A DNA stretch of 14,892 bases, taken from assembly GCA_946887085.1 (NCBI GenBank), contig CAMPKG010000039.1, forward strand, positions 1 to 14,892. The letters run 5' to 3'. The notes under the pieces are model-generated. The model saw only the letters and a program-made list of their open reading frames with translations. It searched no databases and was not told where the DNA came from. Shown piece by piece: positions 1-6,355 of the stretch (position 1 is its first letter; every line of letters begins with the position of its first letter). Source of the stretch: an uncultured Sphingobacteriales bacterium (lineage in GTDB: Bacteria > Bacteroidota > Bacteroidia > Chitinophagales > Chitinophagaceae). A program made the position numbers and the translations under genes.

Positions 1-73
1 CCATATAGCGTTGTGCCTGGCCAGCCATCGGAATGGCAGCTGCGAGAGCTAATGCTAATGTAAATTTTCTCAT
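1..73 (-). CDS. Start of an exported protein, partial at window edge
   Basis: Only the first 24 codons lie in the window. They begin at the ATG complementary to 71-73 and read a basic start (MRKF) followed by a hydrophobic Ala/Leu stretch and then AGQAQ, a typical Sec signal peptide with likely cleavage after an A-x-A-type site. The protein is therefore probably periplasmic or outer-membrane. The rest lies left of the window, so no function can be given. It is on the same strand as the ribosomal operon but is separated from it by a terminator and about 290 nt. Confidence 0.7.
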   Translation of the reverse strand, partial: MRKFTLALALAAAIPMAGQAQRYM

Positions 74-310
74 TTGTGTGTCGATTTATTAATAAACTCT
101 ATTAAAATAATACTTAATGTCAAGAGCGTTCCAGCGCAAAAGAAATAAAACTTTTCCAATTAAGGAAATGGATTATGTATTGTTTTATGTTTAAAAAGGG
201 TTTATTCCAATTTTTCGCGCAAATCTTCTTCAAAATGCAAAGCTATTCAGGGCGTTTATCATAGTCCATACCGCATACGAGGTATTTTTCATACGTACCA
301 GTACGGACTA
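74..310 (-). promoter_or_regulatory. Upstream region of the exported protein, with an imperfect inverted repeat
   Basis: This AT-rich stretch holds no gene. TAGTCCATAC (262-271) and GTACGGACTA (301-310) form a 10-bp inverted repeat with one mismatch. Inside it CATACG occurs twice (about 274 and 290). A minus-strand TAGCTTTG (238-245) matches the Bacteroidota -7 box TAnnTTTG, but no TTG box sits 17-23 nt upstream, so it is only a weak promoter candidate. If used, the leader before the exported protein would be about 160 nt. Confidence 0.35.
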
Positions 311-311
311 A

Positions 312-346
312 TAAAAAAAGCCCCACGCTTGTGGCGTGAGGCTTTT
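312..346 (-). terminator. Rho-independent terminator after tsf
   Basis: On the minus strand AAGCCTCACGC and GCGTGGGGCTT pair in an 11-bp stem with one U-G pair around a short CACAA loop, followed directly by a run of seven T. It lies just past the tsf stop and so ends the rplM-rpsI-rpsB-tsf transcript. The U-run is on the minus-strand side only, which fixes the orientation. Confidence 0.9.
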
Positions 347-366
347 GACATGCAAGAGATCTGCTA

Positions 367-1206
367 TTAACCTACAGCAATGCGTTTGAAAGCAGTTACT
401 GTCAGGTCAGCTTCCACGGATTTCAGGTAATCGCCAACAGTTTTGCTGTTGTCTTTTACGAAAGCTTGCGGAAGCAGGGTATTTTCTTTGAAGAATTTGT
501 TCAGTTTACCGGCAGCGATCTTCTCTGCCATGTCAGCTGCTTTACCTTCAGCCATCACCTGCTCTACTGCGATCGCTTTTTCGCGCTCTACCATTTCCGC
601 AGATACGCTCTCAGCATCAACAGCCAGCGGGTTCATCGCAGCAATTTGCATAGCTACGTCTTTACCGGCAGCAATGATGTTATCGTTAGCAGCTTTGTTC
701 AAACCAACCAGTACACCGATGCGGTAACCTGCGTGGATATAAGGAACCACCGCAGCAGCGGTCATTGTTTCGAAACGGATGATATCGATCTTCTCACCGA
801 TCTTGGCAACCATTTCCAGCAACCTTTCGCCTACTGTAGCACCATCCATTGATGCTGCTTTAAGGTCTTCAACGCTGGATGCTTTTGTTTGCAGCGCGAT
901 GTCGCCGATCTTCTGGGCGAACTCGATGAATTCAGCATTCTTAGCTACGAAATCGGTTTCAGAGCTCAGGTTCACGATAACGCCGTATGTATTGTCAGCA
1001 GAAGCTTTAGCCAGCACAACGCCTTCTTTAGCTTCGCGGTCGCTGCGGTTGGCAGCTACTTTTTGTCCTTTTTTACGCAGGTAATCGATTGCTTTTTCGA
1101 AATCGCCATCGCTTTCCATCAGGGCTTTGCGGCAGTCCATCATGCCTGCGCCTGTTTGCTGGCGCAGTTTGTTCACGTCTGCTGCAGATATTGCTACGCT
1201 ACTCAT
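367..1206 (-). CDS. tsf: Translation elongation factor Ts
   Basis: EF-Ts is the cytoplasmic nucleotide-exchange factor that releases GDP from EF-Tu. The 279-residue product has the N-terminal UBA-like domain at about residues 8-48 (VNKLRQQTGAGMMDCRKAL, then DFEKAIDYLRKKG) and the hallmark SETDFVAKN at 82-90, whose TDFVA segment inserts into EF-Tu. The length fits the family (about 270-290). It is the last gene of the ribosomal operon, 136 nt after rpsB, and is followed by a strong terminator. Upstream of its ATG the minus strand reads AAAAGGA with a 9-nt spacer, a Shine-Dalgarno-like sequence not seen before the other genes of this operon. A stem-loop (1263-1289) lies in the gap to rpsB and may set the tsf/rpsB ratio. 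Confidence 0.97.
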   Translation of the reverse strand: MSSVAISAADVNKLRQQTGAGMMDCRKALMESDGDFEKAIDYLRKKGQKVAANRSDREAKEGVVLAKASADNTYGVIVNLSSETDFVAKNAEFIEFAQKIGDIALQTKASSVEDLKAASMDGATVGERLLEMVAKIGEKIDIIRFETMTAAAVVPYIHAGYRIGVLVGLNKAANDNIIAAGKDVAMQIAAMNPLAVDAESVSAEMVEREKAIAVEQVMAEGKAADMAEKIAAGKLNKFFKENTLLPQAFVKDNSKTVGDYLKSVEADLTVTAFKRIAVG

Positions 1207-1262
1207 TGTTTAATATCCTTTTATAAGTTTTATAAAATGCTTTGCGAGAATTTTTGTTTAAG

Positions 1263-1289
1263 TCAAAGCCCCAAACGCTGGGGCTTTGA
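1263..1289 (-). promoter_or_regulatory. Perfect 11-bp stem-loop between rpsB and tsf
   Basis: TCAAAGCCCCA and TGGGGCTTTGA pair perfectly around a 5-nt loop. On the minus strand the stem is followed by CTTAAACAAAAA, not a U-run, so it is not a standard terminator. An attenuator, RNA processing site or stability hairpin between the two cistrons is more likely. In E. coli the rpsB-tsf gap is also a known site of partial termination; extending that here is inference. Confidence 0.6.
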
Positions 1290-1342
1290 TCTTATATTAT
1301 TTATAGAATCACGCCAATCATTCAATCAACGTAATCAACGGT

Positions 1343-2263
1343 CTACCTTTTAGCTGCACCTGCAGGACGGCTGCCTGCACCACGGCCCGGGCCACCCGGG
1401 CGGTTGCCACCGCCTGTGCCACGACCCGGTCCGCCACTGCGGCCAGCACCGGCACCGCGTCCGCGACGCTCGCCTCTTTCTTTGTCTTTGTCTGCACCGC
1501 CTTCTTCGTCGATGTCAAGGCCACGCATCCTTTCAGAAGTTTCTTCCGTTTCTTCCTCTTCTTTTGTCTGAGAGCGCTCCTGGAGACCTTCCATAATAGC
1601 TGCTGTCAGGTATTGTACGATGATAGCGATAGATTTTGTCGCATCGTCGTTTGAAGGGATAGCGAAATCAACTTTGGTAGGATCGCTGTTGGTATCAACC
1701 ATAGCGAAAGTAGTGATGCCCAGGCGTTTTGCTTCTGCCAGTGCAATATGCTCGTGGCTGATATCAACCATGAACAGTGCGGCAGGAGTACGGCCCATTT
1801 GTGAGATACCACCCAGTACTTTCTCCATTTTCTCTTTGCTGCGGCTCAGTGTCAGGCGCTCTTTTTTAGTAACGCTGTCCATAGAACCGTCTTGCAGCAT
1901 TTTCTCGATGCTCTGCATCTTCTTCACGCTCTTACGGATCGTCTGGAAGTTGGTAAGCATACCACCCAGCCAACGCTCAGTAACGAAAGGCATGTTCACT
2001 TTTGCAGCAGCTTCTGCCACGATCTCTTTCGCTTGTTTTTTTGTTGCTACGAACATGACCTTCTTACCGCTTTTAGCGATAGACTTCAGTGCAGCAGCAG
2101 CTTCGTCCAGGCCATCGATGGTTTTGTTCAGGTCTATTATGTGGATGCCGTTCTTTTCAGCAAAGATGTACGGCAACATTTTCGGATTCCACTTTTTCTT
2201 CAAGTGGCCAAAATGTACACCAGCTTCAAGTAGTTGCTGGTGCAGGCTTTTATTTTCTTCCAT
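1343..2263 (-). CDS. rpsB: 30S ribosomal protein S2 (uS2) with a long acidic, then Gly/Arg-rich C-terminal tail
   Basis: S2 binds late to the 30S body near the platform. The core (residues 1 to about 230) carries family signatures: LLEAGVHFGH at 11-20, WNPKMLPYIF at 25-34, RWLGGMLTNF at 97-106 and the DTNSDP segment at 190-195. Beyond the usual end, at about residue 231, comes an acidic stretch (KEEEETEETSE, 234-244), then a tail at about 255-306 made almost only of Gly, Arg, Pro and Ala with repeated GRG/GPGRG units. At 306 residues it is longer than the roughly 225-260 of most S2 proteins. The tail is encoded in a locally GC-rich segment (about 1345-1480) and the frame stays open to a TAA stop, so I read it as real and not a frameshift. 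The gene lies 42 nt after rpsI and 136 nt before tsf. Confidence 0.96.
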   Translation of the reverse strand: MEENKSLHQQLLEAGVHFGHLKKKWNPKMLPYIFAEKNGIHIIDLNKTIDGLDEAAAALKSIAKSGKKVMFVATKKQAKEIVAEAAAKVNMPFVTERWLGGMLTNFQTIRKSVKKMQSIEKMLQDGSMDSVTKKERLTLSRSKEKMEKVLGGISQMGRTPAALFMVDISHEHIALAEAKRLGITTFAMVDTNSDPTKVDFAIPSNDDATKSIAIIVQYLTAAIMEGLQERSQTKEEEETEETSERMRGLDIDEEGGADKDKERGERRGRGAGAGRSGGPGRGTGGGNRPGGPGRGAGSRPAGAAKR

Positions 2264-2305
2264 TTTAATAATTTCTTGCGGTTTAAAAATAAAGTGTACC
2301 AGCGA

Positions 2306-2695
2306 TTAACGTTTAGAGAACTGGAAGCTACGGCGAGCTTTGCGTTTACCGAATTTCTTACGCTCAACTGAACGTGGGTCACGCGTCATCAGGCCTTCTT
2401 TCTTCAGAGCCGGGCGGTACTCAGGATTCACTTCGCAAAGTACGCGGGCGATAGCCATTTTGATAGCTTCAGCCTGGCCTTTCGGTCCGCCGCCTTGTAC
2501 ATTCACAACCACATCAAAGCTACCCAGCGAGTCGATGGTTTTCAAAGGCAGCTCTACCTGGTTTTGCAGGTACATCATCGGGAAGTATGCCTTGTATTCT
2601 TTGTCATTTACCGTGATGCTGCCGGTGCCCTTGCTCTGGTATACACGAGCAACTGCTTCTTTACGGCGACCAACGGCGTTTTTTTGCTTTTCCAT
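2306..2695 (-). CDS. rpsI: 30S ribosomal protein S9 (uS9)
   Basis: S9 is a small-subunit head protein whose C-terminal tail reaches the P-site tRNA. The 129-residue product has the N-terminal GRRKEAVARVY (9-19), the core GGGPKGQAEAIKMAIARVL and the diagnostic basic end RKKFGKRKARRSFQFSKR with the terminal SKR. The length is normal. The start is fixed by the family alignment; the start codon is preceded by an A/T-rich ATAATAA, with no Shine-Dalgarno. It follows rplM by 53 nt (a gap with an 18-nt palindrome) and precedes rpsB by 42 nt. The rplM-rpsI pairing is near universal in bacteria. Confidence 0.97.
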   Translation of the reverse strand: MEKQKNAVGRRKEAVARVYQSKGTGSITVNDKEYKAYFPMMYLQNQVELPLKTIDSLGSFDVVVNVQGGGPKGQAEAIKMAIARVLCEVNPEYRPALKKEGLMTRDPRSVERKKFGKRKARRSFQFSKR

Positions 2696-2713
2696 TTATT
2701 ATAAATGATTTGG

Positions 2714-2731
2714 TTCCGATAGCTATCGGAA
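2714..2731. repeat. 18-nt perfect palindrome between rplM and rpsI
   Basis: TTCCGATAGCTATCGGAA is a perfect palindrome lying in the 53-nt rplM-rpsI gap. As RNA it could form a short hairpin in the polycistronic message. Related half-motifs (AGCTATCGG) recur at about 3245 and 14627, and a degraded form, CCGACAGCGATCGG, lies at about 4122-4135. It may be a dispersed palindrome of this genome rather than a gene-specific site. Confidence 0.6.
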
Positions 2732-2748
2732 TTGTTTATCAGATTATT

Positions 2749-3192
2749 TTAGAATTTCAATTCCTTTGGTTGCTGTGCTTTGTGCGGGTGCTCAGCGCTA
2801 TCATACACGAAAAGTTTCTTGTACATAGCACGGCCAAGGCGGTTTTTAGGAAGCATACCTTTTACAGCGCGCTCGATAACTACGTTAGGACGTGTGTTGA
2901 TCATCACTTTAGCTGTAGCTGCTTTCTGGCCACCGGGATATCCTGAGTAGGTCAGGTATTCTTTATCTTCGAGCTTGTTGCCGGTGAACTTTACTTTCGA
3001 AGAGTTAACAACGATCACATAATCGCCTGCATCGAAATGCGGAGTGTAATATGCTTTGTGCTTGCCGCGCAATACTGTCGCGATCCTGGTGCACATGCGG
3101 CCAACTGTCTGGTTAGTAGCATCTACTACAAACCACTCGCGTTTTACGATCTTCTCGTTGGCACTCTGTGTTTTAAAACTAAGATGTCTCAT
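2749..3192 (-). CDS. rplM: 50S ribosomal protein L13 (uL13)
   Basis: L13 is an early assembly protein of the large subunit. The 147-residue product has the family features: [27 protein letters not shown] (a near-complete N-terminal signature from about residue 20), the GDYVIVVN segment (56-63) and [15 protein letters not shown] near residue 110. The length matches the family. It is the first gene of the operon; its leader from the predicted start site is only about 34 nt, too short for a large autoregulatory structure. The start codon is preceded by TTAAAAAAA, the A-rich type expected in Bacteroidota, and there is no close Shine-Dalgarno. Confidence 0.97.
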   Translation of the reverse strand: MRHLSFKTQSANEKIVKREWFVVDATNQTVGRMCTRIATVLRGKHKAYYTPHFDAGDYVIVVNSSKVKFTGNKLEDKEYLTYSGYPGGQKAATAKVMINTRPNVVIERAVKGMLPKNRLGRAMYKKLFVYDSAEHPHKAQQPKELKF

Positions 3193-3232
3193 TTTTTTAA
3201 GCTTGTTTCTCCCGTAGAAAATTTTGGGACTG

Positions 3233-3267
3233 CAAAGGTACAGGCAGCTATCGGATGCGCCAAAAAA
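3233..3267 (-). promoter_or_regulatory. Bacteroidota-type promoter of the rplM-rpsI-rpsB-tsf operon
   Basis: Read on the minus strand, TTTTTTG (3261-3267) is followed after exactly 20 nt by TACCTTTG (3233-3240). This fits the Bacteroidota consensus TTTG-N17-23-TAnnTTTG. Transcription should begin around 3226-3229, giving a leader of roughly 34 nt before rplM. A second TACCTTTG lies at 3338-3345 but has no TTG box at the proper distance. Confidence 0.82.
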
Positions 3268-3411
3268 TTCATTAACTTTTTTCAGGCTGTATTCATAAAT
3301 GATTGATTATCAATGATATTTTTGATACTTAATTTTTCAAAGGTAGGGGGAAATGCCGTGTTTGGGGCATTCCGCGCCATCAGGAGGAGCAAAAACGGCT
3401 ATAGGCGCGAC

Positions 3412-4002
3412 TTAAGCGGTTGCGCCAACAGGGGTCAGCCGGCGAATGAGGGGAGCTGTGCATAAACCCAATATCAGCCCGCCCGCCAGCATCAGGAAAA
3501 GGTTGAGGAATAGAACCATAATATTAGGCAGCCCCAGCTTATTTGTATAATTAATAAGGAACACACCACTAGTGGCAGCAAACCAGCCCAAAAAACTCAA
3601 GGGTACCCAGGCGGCCATCTTGTTGAATCTCTTCCGAAGCATACCAAACTGTAGCAGGCTGATAAACAGGCTGCCTGCTCCTGCAGTATAGGGCAGGTAA
3701 TCCCCCGGGGATGCAATTGGTACCGAATACCCTGCCCATATGTCAAAAACTATGAATGGAACAGTCATGCCTGCAACAGAATACCAGATCCAGGTTTTGT
3801 TCATTCCCACCCGTTTATGAAGGTAGCGCCATTGCAGCAAGCCAACCCCGGCTCCCATACCCAGACCTACCGGGAATTGCTTGCTGAAACCAAGCCCCTC
3901 GAAAGCGGCCGAGAAAGCTAACACCAGGATTACGCCAAGCAGCCAGCCCAGCGAAGTCAGCCTGATCCATTTGCCGATGGGTAAAGTTGTTTCGGTAGTC
4001 AT
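3412..4002 (-). CDS. Multi-pass inner membrane protein of unknown function, with an internal duplication
   Basis: I do not recognise the family. The 196 residues contain about five to six hydrophobic segments (around 15-34, 44-56, 70-90, 105-118, 130-150 and 158-185), so it sits in the inner membrane. Two halves look related. GVGLLQWRYLHKR with a following Trp segment (about 53-75) resembles SLLQFGMLRKRFNKMAAW (about 114-132), each a hydrophobic helix ending in a basic loop and then a Trp. This suggests descent from a duplicated helix pair. It has no signal peptide apart from its first transmembrane helix. It stands alone: divergent from the DinB-like gene and about 220 nt before the ribosomal operon promoter. 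Only a weak hairpin (3352-3371, no U-run) follows it. Confidence 0.75.
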   Translation of the reverse strand: MTTETTLPIGKWIRLTSLGWLLGVILVLAFSAAFEGLGFSKQFPVGLGMGAGVGLLQWRYLHKRVGMNKTWIWYSVAGMTVPFIVFDIWAGYSVPIASPGDYLPYTAGAGSLFISLLQFGMLRKRFNKMAAWVPLSFLGWFAATSGVFLINYTNKLGLPNIMVLFLNLFLMLAGGLILGLCTAPLIRRLTPVGATA

Positions 4003-4176
4003 TTGTTATGTATAAGAAGCGGCAATTTTATATAATCGTCCGATTGAACTGCAAGATTAAATGTTAAACATTAGCGAGGTCGAACGTGTTTTGTCGCAAA
4101 TAGCCCATTATTTGTCGTTTCCGACAGCGATCGGATACTCTAGCTTGAAACATCTTTGCTGAAACAACTTCGTACT

Positions 4177-4689
4177 ATGGAAAACAATATCCGCGCTTCG
4201 CTCGTTAATGAACTTCACGATGCCTTCGATCACCTCGTTCAAACCATCAACAAATTTGATGGAGAGGAGTTGAACAAAATACCTTTTGCCGGCAGTTGGA
4301 CGGCCGGGCAGGTAGGAGAACACCTCGTAATAGCTACAGCGGGGATACCCGACAGCAAAACAACGAATACGGACAGATCATTCGACGAACAAGTGCCGGC
4401 TACTAAAGCTATGTTTTTCGACCTCAACCAAAAGTTTGAAGCGATGGACATCTTGCAGCCCAAACAAACCAAACACGATAAGGCAACACTGATTGCGCAA
4501 ATTCGCACCAACGAAGCACTTTGCGAAGAAGCTGCGTCGAAAGACCTGGAGGCACTATGTCTGGATATGGAATTACCCGTGTTCGGTTTCCTGACGCGTT
4601 TTGAGTGGGTAAAGTTCGTTATCTATCATACGCAACGCCATATAATGCAGATCGAAAAGATCTATGGCGTCGTGAGTACACAAGGATAG
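4177..4689 (+). CDS. DinB-like (DinB_2/YfiT-type) four-helix metal-binding protein
   Basis: DinB-superfamily proteins are cytoplasmic four-helix bundles with a divalent metal held by three histidines; members act as thiol transferases or hydrolases, but most are uncharacterised. The pattern is clear: SWTAGQVGEHL in helix 2 gives His49, and YHTQRHIMQIEKI in the last helix gives His151 and His155, the classic H-x3-H pair. The length of 170 residues is usual. I chose the ATG at 4177 over a TTG 21 nt upstream because MENN is a normal family start and the TTG overlaps a promoter-like CATCTTTG (4151-4158). It leads a three-gene plus-strand set with gaps of 27 and 18 nt to its neighbours, which suggests co-transcription. 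Its substrate cannot be predicted. Confidence 0.85.
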   Translation: MENNIRASLVNELHDAFDHLVQTINKFDGEELNKIPFAGSWTAGQVGEHLVIATAGIPDSKTTNTDRSFDEQVPATKAMFFDLNQKFEAMDILQPKQTKHDKATLIAQIRTNEALCEEAASKDLEALCLDMELPVFGFLTRFEWVKFVIYHTQRHIMQIEKIYGVVSTQG

Positions 4690-4716
4690 ATTTGCAGAGA
4701 ATCATAACTTGCGCAT

Positions 4717-5292
4717 ATGCGAGCAGAGTTAGTCCTCGATAAGACTTTTGAAAAAGACGAGCTGGATGCTACGGGTTTTGAATCCGGCGAGTACGAGAAC
4801 TGTATTTTCCGGAACTGTGATCTTTCCAATGCCGACTTGTCAGGAAGTATTTTCATCGATTGCAGTTTTATCAACTGCAATCTGAGCATGGTTAAGCTGG
4901 CTAAAACGGCTCTCCGACAGGTAAAGTTTGAGAACTGCAAGATGATGGGTACTCAATTCAGCGAATGCAACGAGTTTGCCCTGGCTTTCAGTTTTGATGG
5001 TTGTGCACTCGATCATTCTTCCTTTTATCAGATCAAGCTGAAAAAGACTGTGTTTAAAGATTGCCGGATGGTTGAAACAGACCTCACCTCTGCTGACCTC
5101 TCAGACGCTATCTTCATTAACTGCGATCTTTCCGGTGCTACGTTTGACAATACACTACTTGAAGGCGCCGATTTGCGGACATCGTATAATTATTCAATAG
5201 ATCCTGAGAAGAACAAGATCAAAAAAGCAAAATTCTCTGTTGCAGGTATAGCGGGCCTCCTGCACAAATACGATCTCACTATAGAATATTGA
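4717..5292 (+). CDS. Pentapeptide-repeat protein, Qnr/McbG-like right-handed beta-helix
   Basis: The 191-residue protein is built from tandem A(D/N)LxX-type pentapeptides. Runs such as ENCIF-RNCDL-SNADL-SGSIF (residues about 27-46) and VETDL-TSADL-SDAIF-INCDL-SGATF (about 119-143) cover two blocks, separated by the non-repeat SECNEFALAFSF near 83-94 and closed by a non-repeat end (DPEKNKIKKAKF to the C-terminus). Such proteins fold as a four-sided beta-helix that resembles B-DNA. Qnr, McbG and MfpA members protect DNA gyrase from quinolones or microcin B17, but many have unknown roles, so a gyrase function is possible and not shown. There is no signal peptide. It lies 27 nt after the DinB-like gene and 18 nt before a MerR-type regulator. 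Confidence 0.9.
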   Translation: MRAELVLDKTFEKDELDATGFESGEYENCIFRNCDLSNADLSGSIFIDCSFINCNLSMVKLAKTALRQVKFENCKMMGTQFSECNEFALAFSFDGCALDHSSFYQIKLKKTVFKDCRMVETDLTSADLSDAIFINCDLSGATFDNTLLEGADLRTSYNYSIDPEKNKIKKAKFSVAGIAGLLHKYDLTIEY

Positions 5293-5310
5293 TTTTGAAA
5301 AACACTCCCC

Positions 5311-5709
5311 ATGCTCATCGGACAATTATCAAAACGTACCGGTTTTTCAAAAGATACCATCAGGTACTATGAGAAAATAGGATTGATAGCCGTGCCGAAA
5401 AGAAAACGCCTGAATAATAACTACAAAGACTACCCGGAAGAACTGGTAGAAGCACTCAATGCCATCCGCAAATACAAAGAGCTTGGCTTTACGCTGGAAG
5501 AGATACGTGAGTTGCTGGTGTTGCAATCGATACAAGTACTGGATATCTCTAAACTGATACAAGTAGTGGAACGAAAGATAACCGGTATCGACAGCGAACT
5601 GGAAAGGCTGCACGAGTTCAAGCTAAAATTGAACCGCGAACACCAATTATTGCTTCGCAAAAAAACAGGACACATCCTTACATTGCCTGAGATGCAGTTG
5701 GCAGCCTAG
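5311..5709 (+). CDS. MerR-family transcriptional regulator without cysteines
   Basis: This is a cytoplasmic DNA-binding regulator. The N-terminal winged helix (residues 1 to about 70) is textbook: MLIGQLSKRTGFSKDTIRYYEKIGLI, then KRKRLNNNYKDYPEE and the second helix pair ELGFTLEEIRELL. A dimerising coiled coil follows (about 75-115, ISKLIQVVERKITGIDSELERLHEFK). The short C-terminus holds no cysteine at all, so it cannot be a Cys-coordinating metal or thiol sensor like MerR, CueR or SoxR. At 132 residues it has almost no effector domain. It is 18 nt downstream of the pentapeptide gene and may control that operon. Its TAG stop overlaps the TAG stop of the opposing ClpP gene in the tetranucleotide CTAG. 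Confidence 0.92.
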   Translation: MLIGQLSKRTGFSKDTIRYYEKIGLIAVPKRKRLNNNYKDYPEELVEALNAIRKYKELGFTLEEIRELLVLQSIQVLDISKLIQVVERKITGIDSELERLHEFKLKLNREHQLLLRKKTGHILTLPEMQLAA

Positions 5710-6275
5710 GGTTTCACGAAGGCATCGACTATGCCATAGGCTAGTGCTTCCTCTGCATTCATCCAATAATCGCGGTCAAAGTCTTTGAGCACTTTTTGTT
5801 TTGGCTGTCCACAGTTCGCGGCTAGTATTTCTGCAGTTTGGTGTTTTGTACGCGCAATATGCCTGGCGTTGATCTCTATATCCGCTGAATTGGCCTGGAA
5901 ACCGCCGACCGCCGGCTGGTGTATCATCACCTCTGCATTTGGGTAAATATACCTGTGTCCTTTTTCGCCGCCCGATAGAACAATAGAGCCCATGCTCGCC
6001 GCAAAGCCGATGCAATAAGTGTACACGGGGGATGAAATGAGCTGCATCATGTCATACATTGCATAGCCTGCGGTAACCATACCTCCGGGGCAATTAATGT
6101 ACATATGTATCGGCGTGCCCGGTGCTATCGCTTCAAGATAAGAGAGTTGCTCGACAACCGTTTTAGAGCTGCCCTCATCTACCTGGCACCACAAAAAGAT
6201 CTTGCGCTCGTCCAGCAGTTTTTTGCGCACATGGTAGTTAGGTTGCAATACGACGTTAGTTTCGGTATGTTCCAT
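5706..6275 (-). CDS. clpP: ClpP-family serine protease
   Basis: ClpP forms the tetradecameric proteolytic barrel that works with ClpX/ClpA-type unfoldases in the cytoplasm. All catalytic residues are present: Ser94 in GFAASMGS, His119 in MIHQP and Asp169 in FDRDYWM, plus INCPGG (60-65) and the end EALAYGIVD. At 189 residues it is near the mature length. It departs from housekeeping ClpP in its first 20 residues: there is no propeptide and the usual hydrophobic P-M-V-I-E-Q-T-type axial-loop motif is replaced by an unrelated polar sequence. No clpX or tig lies nearby, where a primary clpP often sits. I infer a second, specialised ClpP paralogue. The start ATG is preceded by CTAAAAAAA, an A-rich initiation region. 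No terminator fits between it and the convergent MerR gene. Confidence 0.9.
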   Translation of the reverse strand: MEHTETNVVLQPNYHVRKKLLDERKIFLWCQVDEGSSKTVVEQLSYLEAIAPGTPIHMYINCPGGMVTAGYAMYDMMQLISSPVYTYCIGFAASMGSIVLSGGEKGHRYIYPNAEVMIHQPAVGGFQANSADIEINARHIARTKHQTAEILAANCGQPKQKVLKDFDRDYWMNAEEALAYGIVDAFVKP

Positions 6276-6315
6276 TTTTTTAGCACAAGTATAAAGGGTG
6301 GAGTATAGTCCACAC

Positions 6316-6350
6316 TTGCAGACTGAAGCTGTTTTTTTTCAATAAATTTG
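6316..6350 (+). promoter_or_regulatory. Promoter of the methyltransferase gene, near-leaderless
   Basis: TAAATTTG (6343-6350) is a perfect TAnnTTTG -7 box, with TTG at 6316-6318, 24 nt upstream (one base over the usual 17-23). The ATG begins at 6356, only 5 nt after the box, so the transcript would start at or within a base or two of the start codon. Confidence 0.5.
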
Positions 6351-6355
6351 AGACT

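Noticed and set aside
1620..2309. 229-codon plus-strand frame opposite rpsB
   Set aside because: Antisense shadow of rpsB; Ser/Phe-rich composition is what the reverse of a Lys/Glu/Ala-rich protein gives.
3338..3345. Second TACCTTTG box as an extra ribosomal operon promoter
   Set aside because: No TTG/TTTG box lies 17-23 nt upstream; the box at 3233-3240 has one at 20 nt.
3352..3371. Hairpin after the 3412-4002 membrane protein gene as a terminator
   Set aside because: The stem is only 6 bp with an 8-nt loop, and the minus-strand sequence after it is C-rich, not a U-run.
4156..4158. TTG start for the DinB-like protein
   Set aside because: The ATG 21 nt downstream fits the family start, and the TTG is part of a promoter-like CATCTTTG.
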